Source: BJGV01 sp964196335
GTDB taxonomy: Bacteria; Pseudomonadota; Gammaproteobacteria; Burkholderiales; Nitrosomonadaceae
Length of the DNA: 64,000 nt
Assembly: GCA_965238155.1 (NCBI GenBank)
Contig: OZ250175.1
Location: 372,001 to 436,000, forward strand
Direction: 5' to 3'
A model generated the notes under the pieces. That model did not search any database. It was not told the origin of the DNA and saw only the letters and a list, made by a program, of their open reading frames with translations. Position numbers and translations under genes: made by a program. Below are positions 42,982 to 52,841 of the stretch, in pieces. The stretch's first letter is position 1; every line of letters starts with the position of its first letter.

Positions 42982-44064
42982 TTATTTTTTAGATATAGGT
43001 CCTGGTTTTTTGGATTGCTCCATGAGATTGTTGTCCCATTTGCCTTTAACGTTCATATGAGCAGCTGCTCCTAACAGAACTGCTTCAATCAGATTATGAC
43101 TGAGATATACATACAATCCAGGCTGCTTGAATTGGTATCCGGCAGCAATGGCAGATCCACCCGGAACAAACCAGGTTTCATAACCGGTATCCGGAGTATC
43201 ACTGAATGAACCACCCTGCCAGACCAGGTCAGCATGACCGCCGATCAGATGCGGACGGGAATCACGGTTAGCTTGTGAGTGAATGAAGAGTACTTTCTCG
43301 CCAACATTCGCTGTGAGAGCATTGGCGCCCGTTAGTGCGCCTGCGGTACCGTTGAAGACAACGTGGCTTGGAACGAGTCCTTTTGAAGCTTCCAGCATGT
43401 CAGCCATGCCTTCGAGCGGCTGGCTGTATTTTTTGAATTTTCCGTCTTTACCCTTAGGTAGATACAGGTCTTGTTCACCTATGTAATAGGCTCGATCGTA
43501 ATGCCATGGTTTACCCTTAGCATCTTTCAAACCACCGCGAGGTAGCACCATAAGGGCGCCATTCATTCCGGAAATAGTATGGAAAGGAATCATGGTTCCG
43601 CCCGGAGCACAGTGATATACAAATACACCGGGTTTGATTGCCTTCCAGGTCAGCACTACTTCTTCACCCGGGGCCACTTTATTTAAATGCGCGCCACCCA
43701 GTGCACCGGTTGCAGCGTGGAAATCAAGATTGTGCGGCATCGTATTAGTTTTTGGATTGACCAATGTCAGTTCAACCCAGTCGCCTTCATGCACGACGAT
43801 CATTGGAGCAGGCACCGAACCATTGAATGTTAAAGCCCAATAGCTTGCGTTTGCATCGGCTTTCATCAGTTTTTCTTCGGTAACAAGACGTATTGCTACA
43901 ACTTTAGGTCCTCCCTTAGCTACCTGATTATGCTTAGGCAGGAAAGGCGGAGCAACCAATTCTTGTACTACGCGAGGTGTACCGGCCGGCGCGTTTGCCA
44001 TAACTTGTGTAGCGCCGATACAAAATAGTCCGAATCCGACAAATAGTTGTACAACCTTGTTCAT
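42982..44064 (-). CDS. nirK: Copper-containing nitrite reductase
   Basis: Reduces nitrite to NO in the periplasm. The start is the ATG at 44064 behind GGAGGGAAAT; the longer frame from 44097 has no ribosome site. It has a signal peptide (VVQLFVGFGLFCIGATQVMA). The mature protein has two cupredoxin domains. Type-1 copper ligands are in PHNLDFH, VYHCAPGG, IPFH and GMNGALMV. Type-2 ligands are in DFHAATG, the His before Cys in VYHC, and YLSHNLIEA. The catalytic Asp (NLDFH) and His (LIGGHADLV) are both present. At 360 residues it is AniA/NirK sized. A candidate redox-regulator site is at 44138. Confidence 0.97.
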   Translation of the reverse strand: MNKVVQLFVGFGLFCIGATQVMANAPAGTPRVVQELVAPPFLPKHNQVAKGGPKVVAIRLVTEEKLMKADANASYWALTFNGSVPAPMIVVHEGDWVELTLVNPKTNTMPHNLDFHAATGALGGAHLNKVAPGEEVVLTWKAIKPGVFVYHCAPGGTMIPFHTISGMNGALMVLPRGGLKDAKGKPWHYDRAYYIGEQDLYLPKGKDGKFKKYSQPLEGMADMLEASKGLVPSHVVFNGTAGALTGANALTANVGEKVLFIHSQANRDSRPHLIGGHADLVWQGGSFSDTPDTGYETWFVPGGSAIAAGYQFKQPGLYVYLSHNLIEAVLLGAAAHMNVKGKWDNNLMEQSKKPGPISKK

Positions 44065-44137
44065 ATTTCCCTCCGTTAAATAATAATTACCGAGCATAAA
44101 TCTTACTTGCCCACTAGTTGCTACTATTACATCCTGG

Positions 44138-44156
44138 GATGCGACAATTTGTCATC
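44138..44156. promoter_or_regulatory. Candidate RegA- or NsrR-type operator of nirK
   Basis: GATGCGACAATTTGTCATC is an imperfect palindrome with outer GATG/CATC arms, 74 bases before the nirK start. It shares GnGrCAAwTTGTC with the site upstream of regB (6822-6836), fitting a RegA/RegR box at 12 of 15 positions. GATG...CATC arms are also seen in NsrR sites. Which protein binds is undecided. Confidence 0.4.
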
Positions 44157-44331
44157 TTCCCTAATTTTTTGTGTCTTGTTATATTACTGTTCCACTACCA
44201 TTAAAACAACTGCTTAGTGAATCAGAAGAACAAGATAATACCCTAAGCAAAGAAGCACCATACTATACATACTTAAGCCACCTCTGTCCACGTAGTTTTT
44301 ACAGTATAACTGTACTTTTAGTGGCTCAGAT

Positions 44332-45531
44332 TCATAGTGCCTCAAATACACTTGCTGCCCCCATACCGGTTCCGATACACATAGTGACCATCCCGTATTT
44401 TTGCTTATGCCGTCGCAAACCATGGAGCAGCGTGGCCACACGAATAGCGCCGGTTGCACCCAGAGGATGACCAAGCGCAATTGCCCCACCCATGGGGTTA
44501 ACCTTGGCCCGGTCCAGCCCCAGGTCGCCGATGACTGCGAGGCTCTGAGCCGCAAAGGCTTCGTTTAATTCAATCCAATCAAGATCGTCTTGTTGTAGTC
44601 CTACTTGCTTCAATATTTTTGGGATCGCTTTAATCGGGCCGACACCCATTATTTCAGGCGGTACACCAGCCACAGCAAATCCGATAAAGCGCCCAATCGG
44701 GGTGAGATTGAAACGTTTCAGCGCTGTTTCGCTTACGACAATTACAGCGCCTGCCCCGTCAGACATCTGCGAGCTATTACCCGCTGTAACCGAGCCATTA
44801 CTTGCAAATACCGGCCTTAATTTAGAAAGAACTTTCTGATTTGTACCCGGCCGCGGCCCCTCATCAGTATCTCTGATGGTGGAGACACTACGGATCTCAT
44901 GTGTAGTCAGATCAGGTCTTTTTTCTTCAACAGCATAAGGTGAAATTTCCTGGGTAAATTCATTCGTTTCAGCGGCTTTAAGCGCCCTGTTATGGCTTGT
45001 CACTGCAAACTCATCCTGAGCTTCGCGGCTTATTTTCCACTGTTGAGCAACTTTTTCTGCAGTCATACCCATGCCATAGGCAATCCCGACGTTCTCGTCA
45101 CGTAAGAATATGGCAGGATTCATAGCCACCTTGTTACCCATCATCGGAATCAGGCTCATGCTTTCCGTACCTGCAGCTATCATGATATCCGCTTCACCCA
45201 GGCGGATTCGGTCTGCAGCCAATGCTACTGCCTGAAGCCCGGAAGAACAGAAGCGATTAATGGTCATGCCGGCTACGTTATCAGGCAATCCTGCAAGAAG
45301 TAATGCAATGCGGGCTACATTCATACCTTGTTCTGCTTCCGGCATGGCACATCCGACAATAACATCATCAATTGCTGCAGGATCAAGCTCGGTGCATTGT
45401 TTCATGGCAGCCGTCAGAACGTGTGCCAACATGTCATCAGGCCGTACAGTCTTAAACATACCGCGCGGCGCCTTACCAACCGGTGTTCGTACTGCAGAAA
45501 CAATATAGGCATCTTGAATTTGTTTTGTCAT
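44332..45531 (-). CDS. fadA: Acetyl-CoA C-acyltransferase (thiolase)
   Basis: 399 residues, thiolase family. The nucleophilic Cys is in NRFCSSGLQAVALAADRI, the His in GGAIALGHPLGATGA and the second Cys in MCIGTGMGAASVFEAL. A partner HCDH-ECH fusion gene ends 24 bases upstream, so the enzyme most likely does the last step of beta-oxidation. It is the last gene of the fad run. Confidence 0.95.
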   Translation of the reverse strand: MTKQIQDAYIVSAVRTPVGKAPRGMFKTVRPDDMLAHVLTAAMKQCTELDPAAIDDVIVGCAMPEAEQGMNVARIALLLAGLPDNVAGMTINRFCSSGLQAVALAADRIRLGEADIMIAAGTESMSLIPMMGNKVAMNPAIFLRDENVGIAYGMGMTAEKVAQQWKISREAQDEFAVTSHNRALKAAETNEFTQEISPYAVEEKRPDLTTHEIRSVSTIRDTDEGPRPGTNQKVLSKLRPVFASNGSVTAGNSSQMSDGAGAVIVVSETALKRFNLTPIGRFIGFAVAGVPPEIMGVGPIKAIPKILKQVGLQQDDLDWIELNEAFAAQSLAVIGDLGLDRAKVNPMGGAIALGHPLGATGAIRVATLLHGLRRHKQKYGMVTMCIGTGMGAASVFEAL

Positions 45532-45555
45532 GTTGTGTCTCCGGTAACGCTTAGC

Positions 45556-48045
45556 TTAGTTTCTAAGTGGTTTGCCTGTCTTTAGCGTGTGCTCCACTCG
45601 TGCCTGGGTTTTTTCTGTTGCCAGCAGTTCAATAAAGGCTGACCGCTCCAGTTCCAGGAACCAGTCTTCATTAACCAGACTACCGGGAGTAAGATTGCCG
45701 CCACACATGACATAGGCAATTTTGTTACCGATCAAATAATCATGTTCTGAGATGTATTCGCCTTCCAGCATATTGACAAGCAGAGATTTAAGAGTGGCTA
45801 CTCCGGTAGACCCCGCCACTGGAAATTTACCGGCTTTTAACGGCGGGCGATAGCCTGCTTCAGCCAAAGCACCTGCCTGCATTTTTGCAGCATGAAGTAA
45901 TTCGAAACGGTTCATTACTATCTTGTCAGCAGGGCGTAGGAAACCAAGTTCTTTAGCCTGCTCTGCACTTTTTGCCAGTTGGGCGGTTGCAACAGTTTTA
46001 AAATAATTTTTTAGTACTGCTAACGGATCTTCATCCGTTGTATTTTGTGCTGCCCGTAATGCAAATTCCTTACAGCCTCCGCCTGCCGGCAATAAGCCCA
46101 CACCTGCCTCCACAAGACCGATGTAGCTTTCGAGAGTCGCTACCGTCTGGTCGCAGTGCATCACAAATTCACAGCCACCACCTAAAGTAAGTCCGTCCAC
46201 CGCTGCTACGGTAGGGATCATCGAATACTTGAGGTCTTGTGAAGTCTGTTGAAACTGCGCAATCATTGCTTCTACTTCAGCCAGCTTTCCGGCCATTAGT
46301 GCATCAGCCAGATTAAGATTTCGGGCAGCCCTGAGTACAGTAGACCGTGCTGCTTTCTTTAGTTTTTTAGTCAGCACGCTGAGTGCAGAGGGCGGGTTAC
46401 TGCTTTTTAGGCGTTCTGTTGCTTTTTGTAAATTAGCTCCTGCAGAAAACGGCGGCTCTGTCTGCCAGATTACTAAAGCGCGCCAGTTTTGTTCTGCTTC
46501 TTCTATGGCCTGTTGCATTCCATCTAAAACATCGGTGCCGATAGTATGCATTTTGCTTTTGAAACTGACTATTGCAATATCGTCATCTTTCGTATGCCAC
46601 ATTCGAATTGCATCGGTTTCAAATATGGTCTTGCCGTATTGTTTTTCTTCTCCCAGGACTCTGTCGGGAAACAGTTGTCGCCGGTATACCGGCAAACCTG
46701 AACGAGGGTGTTCTGTTTTAGTGGATGGAGCATATGATCCGGGTTTTGAATGAACTCCGCTACGTTTCGCTTCAAGCGACCAGCCGGGTAGCGGCGCTGA
46801 GCTCATACTTTTACCTGCTGCAATATCTTCATTAATCCATGTGGCGATCTTGTTCCATCCTGACGTTTGCCAGATTTCGAACGGCCCCTGATTCCAGCCG
46901 AAACCCCAGCGGACAGCGAGATCAAGATCGCGTGCATTATCAGCAATTGAAATAAGATGGACGGCACAGTAATGAAATAAATCACGGAATACTGCCCAGA
47001 GAAACTGTGCCTGCGGATGAGGATTTTCATGGAGTACTGAAAGTTGTTCTGCTATTTTTTTGTGTTTGAGCAGCTCTCTGATTTCGTCATCACATTTACC
47101 CGTAGATAGACGATATTCTTGTGTTACAGGATCAAGCACATGAATATCTTTACCTTTTTTTTGATAAACACCACATTTAGTCTTTTGTCCAAGCGCACCT
47201 TTCTCTGTCAACGTTTGCAGCCAGTCCGGCACAACAAAATATCTATGCCAGGGGTCATCAGGCAGCATGTCACGCATAGTATTTACCACATGCGCTAACG
47301 TATCTAATCCTACAATATCGGCGGTACGGAAAGTGGCGCTCTTGGGGCGACCAATCAGGGTGCCTGTTAGAGTATCTACCAGATCAAATTCCAATCCGAA
47401 TTCCTTGGCGTGGCGCATGGTTGCAAGCATAGAAAATACACCTATCCGATTGGCAATAAAGTTAGGCGTGTCTTTAGCTCTTATGACTCCTTTCCCAAGG
47501 GATGTGACCAAAAATTTTTCCAGATCATCGAGTATTGCGGCATCACTGTTTTCGCAGGCAATCAGCTCAACTAAATGCATATAACGAGGCGGATTAAAAA
47601 AATGAATGCCACAAAAACGATTACGCAAATCTTCCGGAAACGCCTGGGCTAACCGGTTGATGGAAAGTCCTGAAGTATTGCTGGCAAAAATCGTATGTTC
47701 GCCAAGATTCGGCGCAACTTTTTTATAAAGTTCGGTTTTCCATTCCATGCGTTCCGCGATCGCTTCAATTACTATGTCGCAGTCCTTAAGTAACGAAAGG
47801 TGTTGATCGTAATTGGCGGGCTGGATATAAGCTGCTTTGGATGCAATTGAAAGTGGTGCGGGCTCCTGTTTTTGCAAGTTTTTTACAGCCTTTTCAACAT
47901 TGGCGCTGAGGTTGTCTTGTTTTGCCGGGAGCTCAAACAGCAGAGTTTCAACGTTTGCGTTAATCAGGTGTGCTGCGATTTGTGCACCCATTACTCCTGC
48001 GCCCAGTACTGCCACCTTGCGTACGATGAAATTATTGTTACTCAA
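45556..48045 (-). CDS. 3-hydroxyacyl-CoA dehydrogenase/enoyl-CoA hydratase fusion (FadN-like order)
   Basis: 829 residues. The N-terminal NAD-binding dehydrogenase opens with KVAVLGAGVMGAQIAAHLIN and has FASNTSGLSI and GIHFFNPPRYMHLVELI. The crotonase domain is C-terminal, with VAAVDGLTLGGGCEFVMHCD and IGLVEAGVGLLPAGGG. This HCDH-first order is that of FadN-type proteins, not of E. coli FadB (ECH first). It does two middle steps of beta-oxidation. Adjacent to thiolase and thioesterase. Confidence 0.95.
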   Translation of the reverse strand: MSNNNFIVRKVAVLGAGVMGAQIAAHLINANVETLLFELPAKQDNLSANVEKAVKNLQKQEPAPLSIASKAAYIQPANYDQHLSLLKDCDIVIEAIAERMEWKTELYKKVAPNLGEHTIFASNTSGLSINRLAQAFPEDLRNRFCGIHFFNPPRYMHLVELIACENSDAAILDDLEKFLVTSLGKGVIRAKDTPNFIANRIGVFSMLATMRHAKEFGLEFDLVDTLTGTLIGRPKSATFRTADIVGLDTLAHVVNTMRDMLPDDPWHRYFVVPDWLQTLTEKGALGQKTKCGVYQKKGKDIHVLDPVTQEYRLSTGKCDDEIRELLKHKKIAEQLSVLHENPHPQAQFLWAVFRDLFHYCAVHLISIADNARDLDLAVRWGFGWNQGPFEIWQTSGWNKIATWINEDIAAGKSMSSAPLPGWSLEAKRSGVHSKPGSYAPSTKTEHPRSGLPVYRRQLFPDRVLGEEKQYGKTIFETDAIRMWHTKDDDIAIVSFKSKMHTIGTDVLDGMQQAIEEAEQNWRALVIWQTEPPFSAGANLQKATERLKSSNPPSALSVLTKKLKKAARSTVLRAARNLNLADALMAGKLAEVEAMIAQFQQTSQDLKYSMIPTVAAVDGLTLGGGCEFVMHCDQTVATLESYIGLVEAGVGLLPAGGGCKEFALRAAQNTTDEDPLAVLKNYFKTVATAQLAKSAEQAKELGFLRPADKIVMNRFELLHAAKMQAGALAEAGYRPPLKAGKFPVAGSTGVATLKSLLVNMLEGEYISEHDYLIGNKIAYVMCGGNLTPGSLVNEDWFLELERSAFIELLATEKTQARVEHTLKTGKPLRN

Positions 48046-48075
48046 TTTCTTCTCCTGTTTGATCCGGTTTTTATA

Positions 48076-48492
48076 TTATTTTTGCGGCACTATTCGCGGC
48101 CTGCGTTTTTCATCTACCGCCACATAAGTTAGTACTGCCTCGGTTACCTTTATACATATTTCTTTATCTCCTTCGCGAGGTCCTCGTTGTGCATACACGG
48201 CAACGTCCACTGTAATTGAAGTACGTCCTACCTTAGTAATTTCAGCATAAAAGCTAACAAGATCTCCAATAAATACAGGTTGCTTGAATACGAAATTATT
48301 TACTGCAACTGTGGTTACCCGTCCACCTGCACGGCGGATTGCTAAAAGACTGCCGGCTATATCAACCTGTGACATTATCCAGCCCCCGAACACATCTCCT
48401 GCATGATTAGTGTCTGTTGGCATGGGGACTATCCTCAGTGTCGGGTCACAGTCTTGTGGTAATGCAGTGTGGATTTCCTTGTTATTACCCAT
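48076..48492 (-). CDS. Acyl-CoA thioesterase (YciA-type hotdog)
   Basis: 138 residues. HAGDVFGGWIMSQVDIAGSL is the hotdog-helix motif of YciA/BACH-type thioesterases, with the catalytic Asp in SQVDIAG. RPRIVPQK closes the protein. It hydrolyses acyl-CoA to free acid and CoA, here placed 30 bases before the FadN-like gene. Confidence 0.92.
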   Translation of the reverse strand: MGNNKEIHTALPQDCDPTLRIVPMPTDTNHAGDVFGGWIMSQVDIAGSLLAIRRAGGRVTTVAVNNFVFKQPVFIGDLVSFYAEITKVGRTSITVDVAVYAQRGPREGDKEICIKVTEAVLTYVAVDEKRRPRIVPQK

Positions 48493-48549
48493 TTCGGCTA
48501 TACCTTGTCGTTTTTAGTCAGGTAATTGTAAGCATATAGAAAATATATT

Positions 48550-50379
48550 CTAGTGTCCTTCATAGAGCTTACTTATCGCAGCTTGGTAATGATCTAATAC
48601 CTTTGTCCGCTTAAGTTTCAGGGTGGGTGTTAGCATACCATTCTCAACGGTCCATGGTTCCGGAACCAGAACTACGCGGTGTATTTTGGCATAGCCCGGG
48701 AATTCACGTATCTGATGTGTAATTCTCTCCAGTAGAATTTTTTCTGTTTTTTCGTTTTGTACCAGGCGACCTATTTCCGGGTCAAGCTTATGCTGAAGAG
48801 ATATTTTTTCCCAGCAGCCGGGATCCATAACCACCAGTACACTTAGATATGAGCGCCCTTCACCTATTAACATCACTTGCTCAAATAGCGGGTCACGTAA
48901 AATTGCTGCCTCCATATCTGCCGGCGGAATTTTCTCACCAGTTGACATGACAATAATTTCTTTCAGGCGCCCGGTAATCGTTATTATTCCTTCATCAATA
49001 CGAGCCATATCGCCGGAGTTGAGCCACCCGTCCGGTGCCAAAACTGCCGCAGTAGCTTCAGGATTATTCCAGTAACCCAGCATAACGTTTGGGCCATGAA
49101 TCAGCAGCGCATTATTTTCACCGAGTTTTACTGCTACACCAGGAATAGCATGACCTACGCTTGACGGAACATTATTCTCTATACTATTGGTGCAGGCTAC
49201 CGGACTACATTCAGTCATACCGTAACCCTGTAGGATTGGTAATCCAAGGCCAATAAACATACGTGATACTTCTGTTGACAACGGAGCCCCGCCCCCCATA
49301 GCAAGTCGTAGTCGACCGCCCAGCTTACTCATCACTTCTTTTGCCACAAGTGCGTTCAGAAGAGGCCATAACAGGCGAGACATTTTCTTAGGCCCTCTCT
49401 GTTGCCGGAACTCAAAACGACTATACCCCACCTCAACAGCATAATTAAAGATAAGACGGCTGAGTGTAGATTTCTTTTCCAGCTTGGCATGAATTGCAGC
49501 ATAAACCCGTTCATAAATTCGTGGGACCGAAATAAGAACTGAGGGACGAATACTTACTAGGTCTTCTTGTAACTGTTGTATTGAGCGCGCATAAGCAACT
49601 GTAGCTCCGCTCATTAAAGGAAGGTAGTACCCTACTGTGCGTTCAAATGCGTGCGAAAGTGGTAAAAAAGAGAGAAACAGGTCATCCTGCCAAACCGGTA
49701 CAATCTGTAAGCAGCTGTTCGCATTAGTTAGCAGATTATGATGGCTAAGCATTACTCCCTTGGGACGACCTGAAGTCCCGGAGGTATACATGATCGTGGC
49801 GAGATCATTTGGTTTGTGGTTCGCGTGTTGTACTTCTCCAGCTTTTTCCGGCAGCCAGTCATGAAGTGCGCTCAAATCACTATCCATGACCTCTTTGGTA
49901 CAGTTCTCAAATGAATTAATAGTTACGATTCTAAACAGATCGCTCATTTGGACACGTAATTTTTTTAGGAGCTGCCATTGTTCCCGGTCTTCAAGCAGTA
50001 ATAATCTGGCACCTGAGTCGCCCAAAATATACGCGGCATTTTCGGCCCGATCTTCTGTATAAAGAGGCACAACCACAAGTCCCAACCCCAGTGCTGCCTG
50101 ATCAAATATCACCCATTCCGGGCAGTTTCTTGACATTACTGCTACACGGTCACCAGTTACTAAACCCTCTTTAGTCAGGGCAGTCTGCCATCGCGCCACC
50201 TCTCTTTCTATCTGTTCCCAGGTATGATCGCACCAGTTTCCGGCAATCTGATCATAACTGCGATAAGCTATCATCCGGGGTGAGCGCCGTACCCGTTCAC
50301 TGAATAGCCCGTCCAGTGTTTTTGCTACTTCTGTTGGGATTATGTTTTCCATGTTTATTTGTTTGGTTGTTATGGTCAA
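48550..50379 (-). CDS. fadD: Long-chain acyl-CoA synthetase (AMP-forming)
   Basis: 609 residues. The P-loop-like ATP motif is TIMYTSGTSGRPKGVMLSH. Adenylate motifs QGYGMTECSP and GWLNSGDMARID, and the catalytic core ITGRLKEIIVMSTGEKIPP, follow. Architecture and length fit FAA1/FadD15-type ligases, which activate long fatty acids for oxidation. The start is uncertain: a TTG at 50379 sits close to a GGGAG, while the ATG nine codons later has no site. Confidence 0.93.
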   Translation of the reverse strand: MTITTKQINMENIIPTEVAKTLDGLFSERVRRSPRMIAYRSYDQIAGNWCDHTWEQIEREVARWQTALTKEGLVTGDRVAVMSRNCPEWVIFDQAALGLGLVVVPLYTEDRAENAAYILGDSGARLLLLEDREQWQLLKKLRVQMSDLFRIVTINSFENCTKEVMDSDLSALHDWLPEKAGEVQHANHKPNDLATIMYTSGTSGRPKGVMLSHHNLLTNANSCLQIVPVWQDDLFLSFLPLSHAFERTVGYYLPLMSGATVAYARSIQQLQEDLVSIRPSVLISVPRIYERVYAAIHAKLEKKSTLSRLIFNYAVEVGYSRFEFRQQRGPKKMSRLLWPLLNALVAKEVMSKLGGRLRLAMGGGAPLSTEVSRMFIGLGLPILQGYGMTECSPVACTNSIENNVPSSVGHAIPGVAVKLGENNALLIHGPNVMLGYWNNPEATAAVLAPDGWLNSGDMARIDEGIITITGRLKEIIVMSTGEKIPPADMEAAILRDPLFEQVMLIGEGRSYLSVLVVMDPGCWEKISLQHKLDPEIGRLVQNEKTEKILLERITHQIREFPGYAKIHRVVLVPEPWTVENGMLTPTLKLKRTKVLDHYQAAISKLYEGH

Positions 50380-50433
50380 GCTCCCACAACTTTCTGAATC
50401 ATGTGCAGCGTAAGTTTAAGTAGTTGTTACTTT

Positions 50434-52737
50434 TTAGCTAAAATCTGGCGGGAAATCATCAACCATTATTACACTGCGGCGGAGAGACACCATTTCGTGT
50501 AAAGACTTCGCTTCTGTGTCGGTGATAATGCCTTGTTCCAGTGCTTCAGAAATTTTTTCATTGCCCTGTGCTGTTACGCGGCCGGCTTTGACTGCTGAAC
50601 GTATTTTTGAATTGGCTTCTTTGCACTTTTCTGCACATTGTAAAGCCTGTTCCAGGACCCCAAGCGGTTCGTTATCAGAGTCCGGAATATAAATATTTTT
50701 GGTCAGACGGTCACGAGCTTCTCCCGGTGTCATTAGTACCTTGACAACTTTGTGTCCCAGCTCATCTGACGGGGGAGAGAATGCCCTGCCCAGAGGAAAT
50801 ATTAGTAATCGCAACTTCCATGCCATGATACGGTTTGGAAAATTGTCCAGCAGACCATAGAATGCCAGCTGCATTTGATAAAGAGCATCCTGTATTGACC
50901 ATTGCAGCAACGGCAAATCAGAAGCAGGCCGGTCATCATCCTCAAATCGTTTCAATGTAGCAGAGCACAAATAAAGCATGCTTAGAATATCTCCCAGACG
51001 AGCAGAAAGTTTTTCCTTACGCTTGAGAGAGCCGCCAAGTATTAGCAAGGAGACATCAGCAGCCAGTGCAAAAGCAGTTGAGAATCTTGTCAGTTGTCTG
51101 TAATAACCTGCTATCTCCTCATTGAAGGAAATATTGGGCGCTTTTGCAAGGGCTCCCCCTGACAACCCGTAAAGTAAGCAACGGAAGCCATTGCTAAAAC
51201 TAAAGACAAAGTGTCCTGTCAACGCCTGATCGAATTCCTGTAATGCCCGGGTGTCATCACTATTATTAGCAGCATCAATTTCTTTGAGTATATAAGGGTG
51301 ACAACGTATGGCGCCCTGGCCAAAAATAATCAAACTGCGGGTTAGGATATTAGCACCCTCCACTGTGATACTGACGGGGATCTGCTGATAGGTTCGTCCC
51401 AGATAATTGCTTGGGCCCATGCAGATTCCTTTACCACCATGTACGTCCATTGCATCATTGATAACCTGGCGGCCGCGCTCGGTAAGATGGTATTTGATGA
51501 TGGCAGAAATGACTGAAGGCTTTTCACCTAAATCTACTGCACCAGCTGTCATTACCCGGGCTGCGTCCATCATATAAGTGTTGCCACCAATACGCGCCAG
51601 GGCCTCTTCTACGCCTTCAAAATGTCCGATCGGCATATTAAATTGTGTTCGTACCATACCATAGGCACCACTGGTGCGTGCTGCAAGTTTGGCTGCACCA
51701 ACACTGGTTGCAGGAAGGGAAATTGACCGCCCTACTGAAAGGCAATTCATTAGCATTCTCCAGCCGTTACCTACACCTTCACGACCACCAATCACCCATT
51801 CAACGGGAATAAAAACGTCCTTGCCGGTATTAGGGCCATTCTGGAAAGCTGCATCCAGCGGGAAATGTCGGCGACCAATTGAAATCCCGGGTGTATTGGT
51901 GGGAATCAGTGCCAGCGTAATGCCAAGATCTTTTTCTTCACCCAGCAGTCCGTCAGGATCATAGAGCTTAAATGCGAGGCCGAGCAGTGTTGCCACAGGA
52001 CCTAAAGTAATATACCGTTTTTCCCATGTAACGCGTATACCCAGAACATTTTTCTTACCTTCAAATTTACTCCGGCAGATAATGCCCGTATCAGGAATAG
52101 CTCCGGCATCTGAGCCGGCATCAGGTCCGGTGAGTGCGAAGCATGGTATTTCCAGCCCCTTTGCCAGACGGGGAAGATAATTATTTTTTTGTTCATCCGT
52201 ACCATAATGCAGGAGTAACTCTGCAGGTCCCAGTGAATTTGGTACCATCACTGTTACCGCAGCTGTACCGCTACGTGAGCCGATTTTCATTACAACTTCA
52301 GAATGAGCCAGTGCTGAAAAACCGTGGCCTCCGTATTGCTTGGGAATAATCATGCCGAAAAAGTCGTTGTCCTTAATAAATTGCCAGACATCGGGTGGAA
52401 GGTCATGGAGCTCCCTCGTAATCTTCCACTCATCCAGCATCTCACATAATTGTTCTACCGGACCATCGAGGAAGGCTTTCTCTTCAGCACTAAGTTGAGG
52501 TTTGGGGTAAGCCAGTAATGTTCTCCAGTTCGGATCACCACTAAATAACTCTCCTTCCCACCATACAGTACCGGCATCTAAAGCTTCTTGCTCTGTTTGT
52601 GAAACCTTTGGCAAGATTTTTCGAAATATTTTTAATAACGGGCGCGAAACAAAAAGATAGCGTAACGGACGGATGAATAAAACTATGCCAGCTATGGCGA
52701 TTAATCCTAGTAACAATGAAAAAAAGAAGTGAATCAT
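50434..52737 (-). CDS. fadE: FadE-type acyl-CoA dehydrogenase
   Basis: About 767 residues from the ATG at 52737 (AGGAC nearby; a longer start at 52764 is possible). The hydrophobic N-terminus (IHFFFSLLLGLIAIAGIVLF) suggests membrane association. FAD/acyl-CoA motifs: CFALTGPDAGSDAGAIPDTG, VGNGWRMLMNCLSVGRSISL and DAMDVHGGKGICMGPSNYLG. A large C-terminal region of the FadE (DUF1974) type follows. First oxidation step of beta-oxidation. First gene of the fad run. Confidence 0.96.
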   Translation of the reverse strand: MIHFFFSLLLGLIAIAGIVLFIRPLRYLFVSRPLLKIFRKILPKVSQTEQEALDAGTVWWEGELFSGDPNWRTLLAYPKPQLSAEEKAFLDGPVEQLCEMLDEWKITRELHDLPPDVWQFIKDNDFFGMIIPKQYGGHGFSALAHSEVVMKIGSRSGTAAVTVMVPNSLGPAELLLHYGTDEQKNNYLPRLAKGLEIPCFALTGPDAGSDAGAIPDTGIICRSKFEGKKNVLGIRVTWEKRYITLGPVATLLGLAFKLYDPDGLLGEEKDLGITLALIPTNTPGISIGRRHFPLDAAFQNGPNTGKDVFIPVEWVIGGREGVGNGWRMLMNCLSVGRSISLPATSVGAAKLAARTSGAYGMVRTQFNMPIGHFEGVEEALARIGGNTYMMDAARVMTAGAVDLGEKPSVISAIIKYHLTERGRQVINDAMDVHGGKGICMGPSNYLGRTYQQIPVSITVEGANILTRSLIIFGQGAIRCHPYILKEIDAANNSDDTRALQEFDQALTGHFVFSFSNGFRCLLYGLSGGALAKAPNISFNEEIAGYYRQLTRFSTAFALAADVSLLILGGSLKRKEKLSARLGDILSMLYLCSATLKRFEDDDRPASDLPLLQWSIQDALYQMQLAFYGLLDNFPNRIMAWKLRLLIFPLGRAFSPPSDELGHKVVKVLMTPGEARDRLTKNIYIPDSDNEPLGVLEQALQCAEKCKEANSKIRSAVKAGRVTAQGNEKISEALEQGIITDTEAKSLHEMVSLRRSVIMVDDFPPDFS

Positions 52738-52841
52738 GATATTTGTCCTGTGTAATTGCTGCAAGTTTAGCGCTACATGCTACCTTATACCGGTATGGTA
52801 AGTCAGTAGTATGAATTACTGGTCTGTATGTTTATTCCGGA

